Part shown: positions 25,268 to 33,926 of the stretch, piece by piece
Numbering within the stretch: the first letter of the stretch is position 1
How the letters are laid out: each line of letters begins with the position of its first letter
Origin: Pseudomonadota bacterium
Lineage (GTDB): Bacteria > Pseudomonadota > Gammaproteobacteria > Steroidobacterales > GCA-2729495
Assembly: GCA_963205295.1 (NCBI GenBank)
Contig: CAUJIY010000069.1
Location: forward strand, 1 to 35,810
Reading direction: 5' to 3'
DNA length: 35,810 bases
Made by a program: the position numbers and the translations under genes
Notes under the pieces: generated by a model
Database searches by the model: none
The model's input: the letters and a program-made list of their open reading frames with translations, nothing else
What the model was told of the DNA's origin: nothing

Positions 25268-25998
25268 TCGCGCAGCAGGCCGCAGCGCGCCGCGTCCTGA
25301 CGCACGCCGGCGACCCGCAACTCGCCCGGCAGCACGGCCTCGACGCTGAAGCCGAGCCGCTCGAACAGGTGCAGCGAGCGCACGTCGCTCGCGAGCAGCT
25401 GCACGTAGATCTTCTCGAGGTCGAGCTGTTCGAAGCCGAACTGCAGCCAGGTGCGTGCCGCTTCGAGGCCGTAGCCCTGGTTGCGCCGGTCGGCAGCGGC
25501 GATGAGGATGCGGATTTCCGCCTTGCGGTGCAGGTCGTCGCAGTCGAGGAAGGCGGTGACGCCGATCGGCTGGCCGTCGCTGGCCCGGATCAGCCCGAGC
25601 ACGTTGCGCGGATCCGCCAGGATGGCGTCGAGCTCACGCGTCTGCGCGGTGGCAGCCGAGAACAGGAAGTGGGCGCTGAACAGCTCGTGCAGCCAGGAGG
25701 CGACCAGGGCCTGGTCGGGCCCGGCACCCGCAAGAAGACCGATGCTCAGACGTTGCGAGCTGGCGAGCGGGGGCTCCGGATCCGCACCGGCCGCGGTGCG
25801 CTCGAGCCTTGCCCGCGGCGTGTCGCTGTCCGCCGCGGGTTGCTGCTCCGGATCCGCATTGCAGAGCGAGAGCAGCGCACTGGCGAGGCGCACGTGGTCG
25901 AGCCGGGTGAAACCGTAGCTGGCCGCCTGTTCGAACACGGAGCGCGCCACCGTCTCGATGGTGGCCGCGGGCATCGGCTGCCGTGGTTTGTCGGTCAT
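25234..25998 (-). CDS. GNAT-family N-acetyltransferase
   Basis: A 254-residue protein. The C-terminal ~165 residues form a GNAT domain: the acetyl-CoA pyrophosphate loop appears as RRNQGYGLEA, and the late strand-helix as YVQLLASDVRSLHLFERLGF, close to the RimJ/SpeG type. The N-terminal ~85 residues look like a small carrier-like or helical domain (ETVARSVFEQAASYGFTRLDHVRLASALLSL is not matched firmly to any family). ATG at 25998, 17 bp after the azoreductase-like gene, so it is the last gene of the beta-oxidation operon. Confidence 0.82.
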   Translation of the reverse strand: MTDKPRQPMPAATIETVARSVFEQAASYGFTRLDHVRLASALLSLCNADPEQQPAADSDTPRARLERTAAGADPEPPLASSQRLSIGLLAGAGPDQALVASWLHELFSAHFLFSAATAQTRELDAILADPRNVLGLIRASDGQPIGVTAFLDCDDLHRKAEIRILIAAADRRNQGYGLEAARTWLQFGFEQLDLEKIYVQLLASDVRSLHLFERLGFSVEAVLPGELRVAGVRQDAARCGLLRDQAPAAERLAR

Positions 25999-26015
25999 GT
26001 GACGCCGCGGCCCCG

Positions 26016-26669
26016 CTAGAAGCTGGCGGCCGCGGTCCGTGCCTCCTCGAGCTTGCCGGCCAGCATCGCATTCACCTCGTCCGGCGGGGCGGCAGCCGTC
26101 GGCTGGACGCGGATGATGCGGATGTCCGTGCAGCCGATCCAGCGCAGCACGTGCACCAGGTAGGCCTCGAGAAAGTCCGTCTTGGTGCCGGTGTCGGGGC
26201 GGGGAAAACCCGGGACATAGGCGCTGCCGCTGGCGATCACGAGCTGTACCGGGCGATCGCGCAGCATGCCGACGTATTCGCCCTTGCGGTTCACGTAGAA
26301 GCTCAGCCCCGGCTGGATGACGACGTCGAGGTAGTGCTTCAGCCGGTACGGCAGCGAAAAATTCCACATCGGGGTCGAGATCACGACCTTGTCGGCAGAC
26401 TTCAGCCGGTCGATCTCCGCGGTCACCGCGGCCCATTTGCCCTCGGGTTTCGCGCCGGTTTCACCGCGGGTCAACCGGACGATATGCGCCATCTTCTGGG
26501 CCGCGGCCTCGGCGTCGAAGGCCGTGAGGTCGTAGGCGAAGAGCGGCAGGTGCTCCACCTCGTCCCCCGGGTTGCGCCGGCGATACTCGTCGAGAAAGGC
26601 GCCGGCAACCCGGGCGGAGCAGGAGTCCGCGCCCCGAGGGCTGGCCTCGATGTGCAGCAGGCGCGCCAT
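26016..26669 (-). CDS. FMN-dependent NADH-azoreductase-like flavoprotein (AzoR family)
   Basis: A 217-residue flavodoxin-fold protein. The FMN phosphate loop is near HIEASPRGADSCSARVAGAFL, and PMWNFSLPYRLKHYLDVVIQPGLSF is the AzoR/NQO family hallmark around the flavin. Such enzymes reduce quinones and azo dyes with NAD(P)H in two-electron steps. Start is the ATG at 26669, 20 bp after the FadB-like gene. A quinone-detoxifying role in aromatic or steroid breakdown is plausible. Confidence 0.88.
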   Translation of the reverse strand: MARLLHIEASPRGADSCSARVAGAFLDEYRRRNPGDEVEHLPLFAYDLTAFDAEAAAQKMAHIVRLTRGETGAKPEGKWAAVTAEIDRLKSADKVVISTPMWNFSLPYRLKHYLDVVIQPGLSFYVNRKGEYVGMLRDRPVQLVIASGSAYVPGFPRPDTGTKTDFLEAYLVHVLRWIGCTDIRIIRVQPTAAAPPDEVNAMLAGKLEEARTAAASF

Positions 26670-26689
26670 GGCCGGACTCTGCCGCGGAC

Positions 26690-28831
26690 TCAGCCCTTCG
26701 CCGGCGGCTGGAACAGTTCGCCGGCGGCCGCCATGCGACGCAGGCCCTCGGTCGGCTGGAAGCGCGGCCCGTACTTCTTTGCCAGTCGTTCGCACTCGGC
26801 GACGAAGGCCGCCGGGCCGACGGTGTCGATGAGCGACAGCGTCCCGCCGGTCCACGACGGGAAACCCCAACCGAGGATCGAGCCGATGTCGGCATCGGCC
26901 GGGGCCGTGATCACCCCTTCCTCGAGGCAGCGCGCGGTCTCGAGCGCCTGGATGTACAGCAGGCGGTTCTTGACCTCCTCGATGGGCGGCTGCTCGCTCG
27001 CCAGCGGCCAGACCTCGGCGAGCCCGGTCCACAGGCGCTTGCGCTCGCCCTTCGGGTAGTCGTAGAAACCCTTGCCGAAGCGGCGGCCCTTGCGGTCGAG
27101 CTTCTCCACCATCGCGAGGATGACTTCTACGGCGGAGGGCGCACGGTACTGATCGCCGAGATCGGCGCGGGTCTGGCGGTCCACCTTGTAGATGAGCTCG
27201 ATCGTCACCTCGTCGCTCACCGCCAGCGGCCCGACGGCCATGCCGGCCTGGACTGCGGCGTTCTCGATCAGCGCCGGGCGCACGCCGTCCTTGAGCAGCG
27301 CCATGCCCTCGTTGGTGTACGTCGCGAACACGCGGCTGGTGTAGAAGCCGCGGCTGTCGCGCACCACGATGGGTGTCTTGCGGATCTGGCGCACGTAGTC
27401 GAGAGCACGTGCCAGCGTCGCATCCGTGGTCTCCTTGCCGACGATCACCTCGACCAGCGGCATGCGGTCGACCGGCGAGAAGAAGTGCAGGCCGATGAAG
27501 TTCGCCGGGCGCTTCGCCATCTGCGCCAGCCCGGAGATTGGCAGCGTCGAGGTGTTCGACGCCAGCACCGAAGTGGCCGCGGTCACCGCGTCCGACTTCG
27601 CGAAGACGCCGCGCTTGATCTCGCGGTCCTCGAACACGGCCTCGATGACGAGGTCGCAGCCGGCGAGGTCGGCGTAGTCCACGGTCGGCTTGATGCGGCC
27701 GAGCAGGGCCTCGCCCTGGGCTTCGCTCAAGCGGCCCTTGTCGACGCCGCGCTTCACCAGATCGCGCGAGTGCGCCTTGCCGCGCTCCGCATCCTCGGCG
27801 CTGCGGTCGAGCAGGACCGTGGAGATGCCCGACAGGGCGCTGCTGTAGGCGATGCCGGCGCCCATCATGCCGGCGCCGAGGATGCCGAGCTTCGACACGG
27901 AACTCGCCGGGATGCCGGCGGGGCGGCGCACCAGCTTGTCGGCGGCCTGCTTGTTGACGAACAGCGTGCGCGTCATGTTGCGCGCCACCGGGCCGGCCAG
28001 CAGTCGGGCGAAGTAGCGCGACTCGATGCGCAGGCCCGCATCCATCGGCACGGTCGTGCCTTCGTAGACCGCCGAGAGGATGGCCTGGGGCGCGGGATAG
28101 TTGTCGCCGGCGCTGCGTCCGGCCATTGCCGTGGCGACCATCAGCGCCTGGGGAGCACCGGAGGCGCCGGGCAGGCGGTAGCCGCGCTGGTCCCAGGGCT
28201 GCTGGGCGTTGCCGGACTTGCCGATCCAGGCGACCGCCGCGGCGACGAGCTGGTCGGGCTCGACCACTTCGTCGACGATGCCGAGGGCGTGTGCCTCGTC
28301 GACCGTCAGATGACCGCCCTTGACCAGCAGCTCGAGCGACTTCTGCACGCCGATCATCCGTGGCAGCCGCTGCGTGCCGCCGGCACCGGGCAGCAGCCCG
28401 AGCGTGACTTCGGGCAGGCCGAGGCGCGCCTTCGCGGAGCGCGCCGCAACGCGGTGGTGGCAGGCGAGGCAGATCTCGAGTCCGCCACCGAGTGCGGTGC
28501 CGTTGATGGCGGCGACCACCGGCTTGCCGCAGGTTTCCATGCGGCGCAGGGTGCGGCTCAGGCTCGAATGGGTGGCGACCAGCTCGTGCGCCGGCCGCTT
28601 CTGGCCCATGTCGCGCAGCATCCACATCAGGTCGGCGCCGGCGACGAAGTCGGGCTTGCCCGAGGTGATGACGGCGCCGCGGATGCGGCTGTCGGTGGCG
28701 ATGGTGTTCACGACCTCGTCCATGCGGGCGATGCAGGTGGGGTCGAGGACGTTCATCGACTTGCCTGGCACGTCGATGGTGACGATCGCGATGCCGGCGG
28801 CATCGATGTCGACTCGGATGATTTCGTTCAT
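26690..28831 (-). CDS. FadB-like multifunctional enoyl-CoA hydratase/3-hydroxyacyl-CoA dehydrogenase
   Basis: A 713-residue fusion for two steps of beta-oxidation. The N-terminal crotonase domain (about 1-190) has the oxyanion segments [12 protein letters not shown] and [19 protein letters not shown], plus [20 protein letters not shown]. The dehydrogenase begins near [18 protein letters not shown] (NAD-binding GxGxxG) and contains [18 protein letters not shown]. Two C-terminal 3HCDH domains follow. The ATG at 28831 gives the normal family start [13 protein letters not shown]. It lies 28 bp after the thiolase gene. Chain-length or ring-side-chain specificity cannot be told. Confidence 0.95.
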   Translation of the reverse strand: MNEIIRVDIDAAGIAIVTIDVPGKSMNVLDPTCIARMDEVVNTIATDSRIRGAVITSGKPDFVAGADLMWMLRDMGQKRPAHELVATHSSLSRTLRRMETCGKPVVAAINGTALGGGLEICLACHHRVAARSAKARLGLPEVTLGLLPGAGGTQRLPRMIGVQKSLELLVKGGHLTVDEAHALGIVDEVVEPDQLVAAAVAWIGKSGNAQQPWDQRGYRLPGASGAPQALMVATAMAGRSAGDNYPAPQAILSAVYEGTTVPMDAGLRIESRYFARLLAGPVARNMTRTLFVNKQAADKLVRRPAGIPASSVSKLGILGAGMMGAGIAYSSALSGISTVLLDRSAEDAERGKAHSRDLVKRGVDKGRLSEAQGEALLGRIKPTVDYADLAGCDLVIEAVFEDREIKRGVFAKSDAVTAATSVLASNTSTLPISGLAQMAKRPANFIGLHFFSPVDRMPLVEVIVGKETTDATLARALDYVRQIRKTPIVVRDSRGFYTSRVFATYTNEGMALLKDGVRPALIENAAVQAGMAVGPLAVSDEVTIELIYKVDRQTRADLGDQYRAPSAVEVILAMVEKLDRKGRRFGKGFYDYPKGERKRLWTGLAEVWPLASEQPPIEEVKNRLLYIQALETARCLEEGVITAPADADIGSILGWGFPSWTGGTLSLIDTVGPAAFVAECERLAKKYGPRFQPTEGLRRMAAAGELFQPPAKG

Positions 28832-28859
28832 GCGGGTTACCCGGTGCTGCGGCGGTGGA

Positions 28860-30068
28860 TCAGACGCGTTCGATGATGGTGGCGGTGCCCATTCCCGCAC
28901 CCACGCAGAGCGTGATCAGTGCGGTGGACTTGCCACGGCGCTCGAGTTCGTCGAGTGCGGTGCCGAGGATCATCGCGCCGGTGGCGCCGAGCGGATGGCC
29001 GAGCGCGATGGCGCCGCCGTTGACGTTGACCCTGGCGGGATCGACGCCGAGCACCTGCATGAAGCGGATGACGACGGCGGCGAAGGCCTCGTTGACCTCG
29101 AAGAGGTCGATGTCGCTGACCTTCATGCCGCAGCGCTTCAGCGCCTTCTCCGCCGAGGGTGCCGGCCCGGTCAGCATGATGGTCGGCTCGGTGCCGGTCG
29201 AGGCGAAGCCGACGATTCGTGCCCGCGGCTTCAGCCCCAGCGCCTTGCCGGTCTCGCGCGTGCCGACCAGCACTGCCGCGGCCCCGTCGACGATGCCACT
29301 CGAATTGCCCGCGTGGTGCACGTGGTTGATGCGCTCGACTTCCGGATAGCGCTGCAGCGCGATGGCATTGAAGCCGAACTCCTCGCCGGGCTTCTCGAAC
29401 GACGGCTTGAGCCCGGCGAGTTCCTCCATGGTCGTGGTCGGCCGCATGTGTTCGTCGCGGTCGAGCACGGTCATGCCCACCTGGTCGAGCACAGGCACGA
29501 CCGAGCGACCGAACCAGCCGTTCTCCCAGGCCTGCGCCGCGCGCCGCTGGCTCTCCAGCGCGAACCGGTCGACGTCCTCGCGCGAGATGCCGTAGAGCGT
29601 CGCCATCAGGTCGGCGCTGATGCCCTGGGGGATGAAGCGGGTCTTGTGTGCCACGGCCGGGTCGGTTGACCAGGCCCCGCCGTCGGAGCCCATCGCCACC
29701 CGCGACAGCGCCTCGACGCCGCCGCCGATGCACATGGCGGACTGGCCGGACATCACCTGCGCGGCGGCGGTATTGACGGCCTCGAGACCCGAGGCGCAGA
29801 AGCGGTTGAGCTGCTTGCCGGGCACGCACTGGGCGTAGTCGGCGTTGAGGACCGCCACGCGCGCGATGTCCGCGCCCTGTTCGCCGATCGGCGTGACGCA
29901 GCCGAGGACGACGTCGTCGACGACGCTGGTGTCGAGCTTGTTGCGGTCACGGATGGCACGCAGGGTCTGCGTGGCCAGTTCGATGGAGGTGATTTCGTGC
30001 AGGCTGCCATTGGGCTTGCCGCGACCCCGCGGCGTGCGCACGTGGTCGAAGATGAAGGCCTCGGTCAT
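28860..30068 (-). CDS. Acetyl-CoA C-acyltransferase (thiolase)
   Basis: A 402-residue thiolase that cleaves 3-ketoacyl-CoA to acetyl-CoA and a shortened acyl-CoA. The active-site set is complete: C91 in [11 protein letters not shown]358 in [11 protein letters not shown] and C388 in TLCVGAGMG. The ATG has GGAG at 8 nt. First gene of the operon thiolase, FadB-like, azoreductase-like, GNAT, with gaps of only 17-28 bp. Named fadA-type by context; FadI-like or steroid-type thiolases are equally possible. Confidence 0.95.
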   Translation of the reverse strand: MTEAFIFDHVRTPRGRGKPNGSLHEITSIELATQTLRAIRDRNKLDTSVVDDVVLGCVTPIGEQGADIARVAVLNADYAQCVPGKQLNRFCASGLEAVNTAAAQVMSGQSAMCIGGGVEALSRVAMGSDGGAWSTDPAVAHKTRFIPQGISADLMATLYGISREDVDRFALESQRRAAQAWENGWFGRSVVPVLDQVGMTVLDRDEHMRPTTTMEELAGLKPSFEKPGEEFGFNAIALQRYPEVERINHVHHAGNSSGIVDGAAAVLVGTRETGKALGLKPRARIVGFASTGTEPTIMLTGPAPSAEKALKRCGMKVSDIDLFEVNEAFAAVVIRFMQVLGVDPARVNVNGGAIALGHPLGATGAMILGTALDELERRGKSTALITLCVGAGMGTATIIERV

Positions 30069-30128
30069 GCTGGTTTCTCCGGGCCGGTTTGCCGGCGTGT
30101 TCTGGGGCGGCTGCCACCAGCGGTGGTA

Positions 30129-30143
30129 GTCAACGAATTTGAC
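30129..30143. promoter_or_regulatory. Operator-like dyad GTCAA-N5-TTGAC
   Basis: Perfect 5-bp arms with centres 10 bp apart, 61 bp before the thiolase ATG. It matches dyads at 30213-30227 and 32276-32290 with one mismatch each. Confidence 0.5.
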
Positions 30144-30200
30144 ATGCTAGCCGAGCCGGACCCGGGGCGTCCAGTGATCGCCCCGGCGGAATCCATCGGC

Positions 30201-30227
30201 CTGATTGAGAATGTCAATCAGACTGAC
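30201..30227. promoter_or_regulatory. Second dyad cluster in the thiolase/MBL divergent region
   Basis: CTGATTGA and TCAATCAG (30201-30208, 30214-30221) form a perfect 8-bp inverted repeat around GAATG. Overlapping it, GTCAA-N5-CTGAC (30213-30227) is a one-mismatch copy of the dyad at 30129. It lies 67 bp before the MBL start at 30295. Confidence 0.5.
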
Positions 30228-30294
30228 TAGGATGGCGGCGTCCCGCGCCCCGCGGGCGGTTCCGGGACCCGTTCCGCGCCACTGGCCCATCGAG

Positions 30295-31341
30295 ATGTCC
30301 ACCGAAGCACCTCGCCATGCGGGCGGCCCGCTGCTGTATCCCTTTGCGGCCGGCCCGGCACACGGGACCGTGACACCGGTTGCCCCCGGCGTGCACTGGC
30401 TGCGCATGCCGCTGCCGTTTCGGCTCGATCATATCAATCTCTGGCTCCTCGAAGACGGTGACGGCTGGACGATCATCGACACCGGACTGGCCACCGGACC
30501 GGCCCGCGAGGTATGGGCAGCCGTCCTTGCCGGGCCCATGAGGGGGCGGCCCGTGCGGCGCCTCCTCGTGACCCACTTCCACCCGGATCATTTCGGGCTG
30601 GCGGCCTGGCTCATGGAACGCTGCGGCTGCGAACTGTGGATGGCAGCGGCGGAGCACGCTATTGCCGTCGTGGTCCTGGCCGACGATGCCGGCAGCCATG
30701 CGGCCCGGCAGGCGTTCTTCCGTCGTCACGGGCTCGATCGCGAACGCCTCGAACTGACCGACACCTGGCGCGGCAGCTACCGCGACGGCGTGCCGGAGGT
30801 GCCCTCGCAGTTCGTGGCCCTGCGCGACCAGCAGGTGCTGCGGATCGGCGGCCACGACTGGCGCGTCATCACGGCCACGGGGCACTCGCCGGATCACGTC
30901 ACGCTGCACTGCCAGGCGCTCGGCCTGCTCATCTCGGGCGACCAGATCCTGCCGCAGATCACGCCCCACATCGGAGTCTGGCATACGGCGCCGGAGGCCG
31001 ATCCGGTGCGTGGCTACCTGCACTCGCTCGCCCGCTTCGAGGACCTGCCGCCCGCCACGCTGGTGCTGCCGGCCCATGGACTGCCCTTCACCGGACTTGC
31101 GCCGCGGCTCGAGGCAGTGGCGGCGCACCATGCGCGGCGCCTGGAGATCGTGGCGAATGCCTGCACGGCGCCGAGCACGGCCACCGGCGTGCTCGACGTG
31201 CTGTTTCGCCGCCGCCTCGATGTCCACCAGATCGTGTTCGCGCTGGGCGAGACCATCGCCCACCTGAACTATCTCTGCGCGGATGGCGCGCTCGCGCGTT
31301 CGTCCGACGCGGCCGGGGTGCAGCGCTACACCCGCACCTGA
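30295..31341 (+). CDS. MBL-fold metallo-hydrolase
   Basis: A 348-residue metallo-beta-lactamase-fold protein. The zinc motif is THFHPDH (H94, H96, D98, H99). Further ligands follow in TATGHSPDH and ISGDQILP, and in the late LPAHGLPF, giving a two-metal site. The family includes thioesterases, lactonases and glyoxalase II. Next to thiolase and acyl-CoA genes an acyl-CoA thioesterase role is possible. ATG at 30295 gives a good start; an in-frame ATG at 30232 would add 21 residues. No strong ribosome binding site is seen for either. It diverges from the thiolase operon. Confidence 0.87.
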   Translation: MSTEAPRHAGGPLLYPFAAGPAHGTVTPVAPGVHWLRMPLPFRLDHINLWLLEDGDGWTIIDTGLATGPAREVWAAVLAGPMRGRPVRRLLVTHFHPDHFGLAAWLMERCGCELWMAAAEHAIAVVVLADDAGSHAARQAFFRRHGLDRERLELTDTWRGSYRDGVPEVPSQFVALRDQQVLRIGGHDWRVITATGHSPDHVTLHCQALGLLISGDQILPQITPHIGVWHTAPEADPVRGYLHSLARFEDLPPATLVLPAHGLPFTGLAPRLEAVAAHHARRLEIVANACTAPSTATGVLDVLFRRRLDVHQIVFALGETIAHLNYLCADGALARSSDAAGVQRYTRT

Positions 31342-31356
31342 CGCCGGACGCGGCGC

Positions 31357-31719
31357 TCAGGCCGGGGGCGTGGACCGCTTGCGCTGCCGCAGTTCCGGCA
31401 GCTTCACCATGCGCGAGGTCAGCTGCCAGCTGCCGCCGCCCCCGTACTGCGCGTCGAGCCGCATCATCGAGCGGTAGAAGTAGCGCCCGTACCAGATGGC
31501 GAAGACCGTGGTGATGAGCAGCGGCTTCCAGCCGAGCGGCCAGGTCTGGCCGTAGCCGAAATACTGGATCGCTGCGAAGGCGCCGTAGATCCAGATGGCG
31601 AGGCCGACGGTCGACCAGATGGCGATCTGCCGGTAACGACGCGGGTTCCCGGAGAATTCCCGGGTCGGGTCGCTCATCGGATCGGGAACGGGCGTGGTCG
31701 TGGGCGCGTTCATGGTCAT
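31357..31719 (-). CDS. Small membrane protein, partner of the next gene
   Basis: A 120-residue protein of unknown family. A Pro/Thr-rich cytoplasmic N-terminus leads to two hydrophobic segments (about residues 32-54 and 68-84), then a basic tail ending in RQRKRS. It starts 8 bp after the larger membrane gene, so the two are very likely cotranscribed and may form a complex. The ATG at 31713 is an alternative start. Confidence 0.7.
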   Translation of the reverse strand: MTMNAPTTTPVPDPMSDPTREFSGNPRRYRQIAIWSTVGLAIWIYGAFAAIQYFGYGQTWPLGWKPLLITTVFAIWYGRYFYRSMMRLDAQYGGGGSWQLTSRMVKLPELRQRKRSTPPA

Positions 31720-31727
31720 GGCTGCCG

Positions 31728-32252
31728 TCAGAAGGGCTTGGTGATGGCGAGGAACAGGATCAGCACGACGAAGATGACGACGGGTGCGCTGGTCAGGAGA
31801 AAGAACCACCAGTGCCGGTGCATGCCCTGCTCGTAGCGCTGCGGATCGCCTTGTGCGCGCAGGTGCGCCTTGCTGCCGCCGAAGTGCGAGACGTAGAAGT
31901 CGACGATCTCCATCGGCACGAAGATGGTGATCACGATCAGCAGCTTGAGCAGGAACCAGCCGGCCGAGAGGTCCCAGCCACCAGCAATCCACAGCAGCGG
32001 GCCAGTGATCACGATGGTGGGAAAGGCGAGATGCTCGTAGATGACGCCGTGGTCGAAGCGTTCCATCACCCAGTTGCGCAGCGTGATGAGCTCCGGATCG
32101 CGCGGGTTGCGCCGCCAAGCCTTGAACACGGGCACCAGGTAGAACGCGTAGCCGACCGCCGTGCTCGCGACCCAGACCGCCATGGCGAGCACGTGGATCA
32201 GTTTGATATAGAGGTAGTACGGTGCCAGCAGGCCCTGCAGGAAGCCGATCAT
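31728..32252 (-). CDS. Four-span membrane protein, HemJ/CopD/DUF2269-like
   Basis: A 174-residue integral membrane protein. The N-terminal YLYIKLIHVLAMAVWVAST, with H20 in the first helix, resembles the start of HemJ, CopD and DUF2269 proteins, where this His can bind heme. Other spans are near residues 75-92, 100-118 and 150-170. His-rich loops (RFDHGVIYEH, GMHRHWW) could also coordinate metal or heme. It is not similar enough to call HemJ. It diverges from an acyl-CoA synthetase across a shared control region. Confidence 0.7.
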   Translation of the reverse strand: MIGFLQGLLAPYYLYIKLIHVLAMAVWVASTAVGYAFYLVPVFKAWRRNPRDPELITLRNWVMERFDHGVIYEHLAFPTIVITGPLLWIAGGWDLSAGWFLLKLLIVITIFVPMEIVDFYVSHFGGSKAHLRAQGDPQRYEQGMHRHWWFFLLTSAPVVIFVVLILFLAITKPF

Positions 32253-32264
32253 CGGCGTGCGCCC

Positions 32265-32314
32265 CCGGAGAAATTGTCGACCATGTTGACTTTCTCCGGA
32301 CTGTAAAGATAAAT
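32265..32314 (+). promoter_or_regulatory. Promoter and inverted repeat upstream of second acyl-CoA synthetase
   Basis: TTGACT (32286-32291) and ATAAAT (32309-32314), 17 nt apart, form a good promoter reading toward 32361. It lies inside a 9-bp perfect inverted repeat, CCGGAGAAA (32265-32273) and TTTCTCCGG (32291-32299). The loop contains GTCGA-N5-TTGAC (32276-32290), related to the dyads at 30.1-30.2 kb. Confidence 0.55.
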
Positions 32315-32360
32315 AGCCGGCACGTCCACTGCCGCGCCGCACCGGCGCCGGGGAAGCCCG

Positions 32361-33920
32361 ATGTACTCGTTCTCGCAGGTGCTGCGTCGTGCTGCCACGG
32401 TCAACGGTCGCGGTGTCGCCACGCGGTTCCTCGGTCGCCACACGACCTGGACGGAGACCGCCGCGCGCGTGCCGTACCTTGCCGGTGCCCTGCACACGCT
32501 CGGTCTCGCCGGCGGAGACCGCGTGGCGATCCTGGCGGTGAACAGCGACGAGTATTTCCAGTGGCTGTTCGCCATCCCCTGGGCGGGCGGCGTGTTCGTC
32601 CCGGTCAACACGCGGCTGGCGCCCGAGGAGATCGTCTACTGCCTGAACCAGTCGGGCAGCCGGGTCCTGATCGTCGACGACACCTACAGCGGGCTGATCG
32701 CACAGATCCGTGGCGAACTCGGCAGCATCGAGCATGTGATCCACAGCAGCGACCAGGCCGCCGCTCCGGGCTGCGTGTCCCTGCGGGAACTGCTCGCCCG
32801 CTCGGCGCCGGTGCCCGATGCGGGGCGCGGCGGTGACGATCTGGTGTCCATCTGCTTCACCGGCGGAACCTCGGGGCGTTCCAAGGGCGTGATGCTGACC
32901 CACGACAACCTCGTCGTGAGCACGCTGCAGTGGGCCTTCGAGATCGGCGTCGGACGTGACGACGTGATTCTGGTCGTCGCACCCATGTTCCACCTGGCCG
33001 GCGCCATCAACGCGTTCGCGGCCGCGGTGCTTGCCGCCAGCGCCTGCATCATGTCGCGGTTCGATCCGCGCCTGGTGCTCCAGACCGTCGCGGGCGAGCG
33101 GGTGACCAAGGCCGCGGTGGTGCCGACCATGCTCAACGCGATCCTGGCGCATCCGGATTTCGGGTCGTTCGATCTCTCCAGCCTGCGCCGGATCACCTAC
33201 GGCGGCTCGCCGATCTCCGACACCCTGCTGCGCGGTGCGCTCAAGGCCCTGCCGCACGTGCAGCTCTACCAGGTGTACGGCCAGACCGAGGGCGGGCCGA
33301 TCATCGCGGTCCTCAAGCCTGCGGATCACCAGACGAGCGGACCGACCGCGGGGCGCCTGGCCTCGGCCGGTCAGATGATCGTCGGCACCGAGATCCGCAT
33401 CGTCGATGCCGACGACCAGCCGGTGGGCCACGATGTGGTCGGCGAGATCTGCGTGCGCGGTCTCACGGTCGCGCCCGGCTACTGGAACCTGCCCGAGGAA
33501 ACCCGGCAGGCGCAGCGCGGCGGCTGGCTGCACACGGGCGACGCCGGCTGTCTCGACGCCGACGGCTTCCTCTACATCGTCGACCGGGTCAAGGACATGA
33601 TCATCACCGGTGGCGAGAACGTCTATCCGCAGGAGGTCGAGAACGTCCTCTGTGCGCATCCGGCGGTGTTCGAGTGCGCCGTGTTCGGGATCCCGGACGA
33701 TCGCTGGGGTGAGCGGATCCATGCGATCGTGCGGCTGCGGGAAGGGTGCAGCGTCGGGCGCGACGAGCTGATTGCCCACTGCCGCGAGCACCTGGCGCCG
33801 TACAAGTGCATCCGCAGCGTCGACTTCCGCACCGAGCCGTTTCCGCTGAGCGGGATCAACAAGATCCTGAAGCGCGAACTGCGTGCCCCCTACTGGCAGG
33901 CGCGCCAGCGGCAGGTCTGA
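32361..33920 (+). CDS. Acyl-CoA synthetase (AMP-forming), second copy
   Basis: A 519-residue ANL ligase, a paralog of the one at 20866-22410. The phosphate loop is CFTGGTSGRSKGVMLTH. Later come YGQTEGGPI, GWLHTGDAGCLDADGFLYIVDR and KDMIITGGENVYPQEVE. The C-terminal lysine loop reads LSGINKILKREL: the catalytic Lys is kept but the usual Gly before it is Asn. It is transcribed alone, divergent from the two membrane proteins and convergent with the O-methyltransferase (6-bp gap). Substrate unknown; long-chain, aromatic or steroid-side-chain acids are possible. Confidence 0.93.
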   Translation: MYSFSQVLRRAATVNGRGVATRFLGRHTTWTETAARVPYLAGALHTLGLAGGDRVAILAVNSDEYFQWLFAIPWAGGVFVPVNTRLAPEEIVYCLNQSGSRVLIVDDTYSGLIAQIRGELGSIEHVIHSSDQAAAPGCVSLRELLARSAPVPDAGRGGDDLVSICFTGGTSGRSKGVMLTHDNLVVSTLQWAFEIGVGRDDVILVVAPMFHLAGAINAFAAAVLAASACIMSRFDPRLVLQTVAGERVTKAAVVPTMLNAILAHPDFGSFDLSSLRRITYGGSPISDTLLRGALKALPHVQLYQVYGQTEGGPIIAVLKPADHQTSGPTAGRLASAGQMIVGTEIRIVDADDQPVGHDVVGEICVRGLTVAPGYWNLPEETRQAQRGGWLHTGDAGCLDADGFLYIVDRVKDMIITGGENVYPQEVENVLCAHPAVFECAVFGIPDDRWGERIHAIVRLREGCSVGRDELIAHCREHLAPYKCIRSVDFRTEPFPLSGINKILKRELRAPYWQARQRQV

Positions 33921-33926
33921 GCACGC

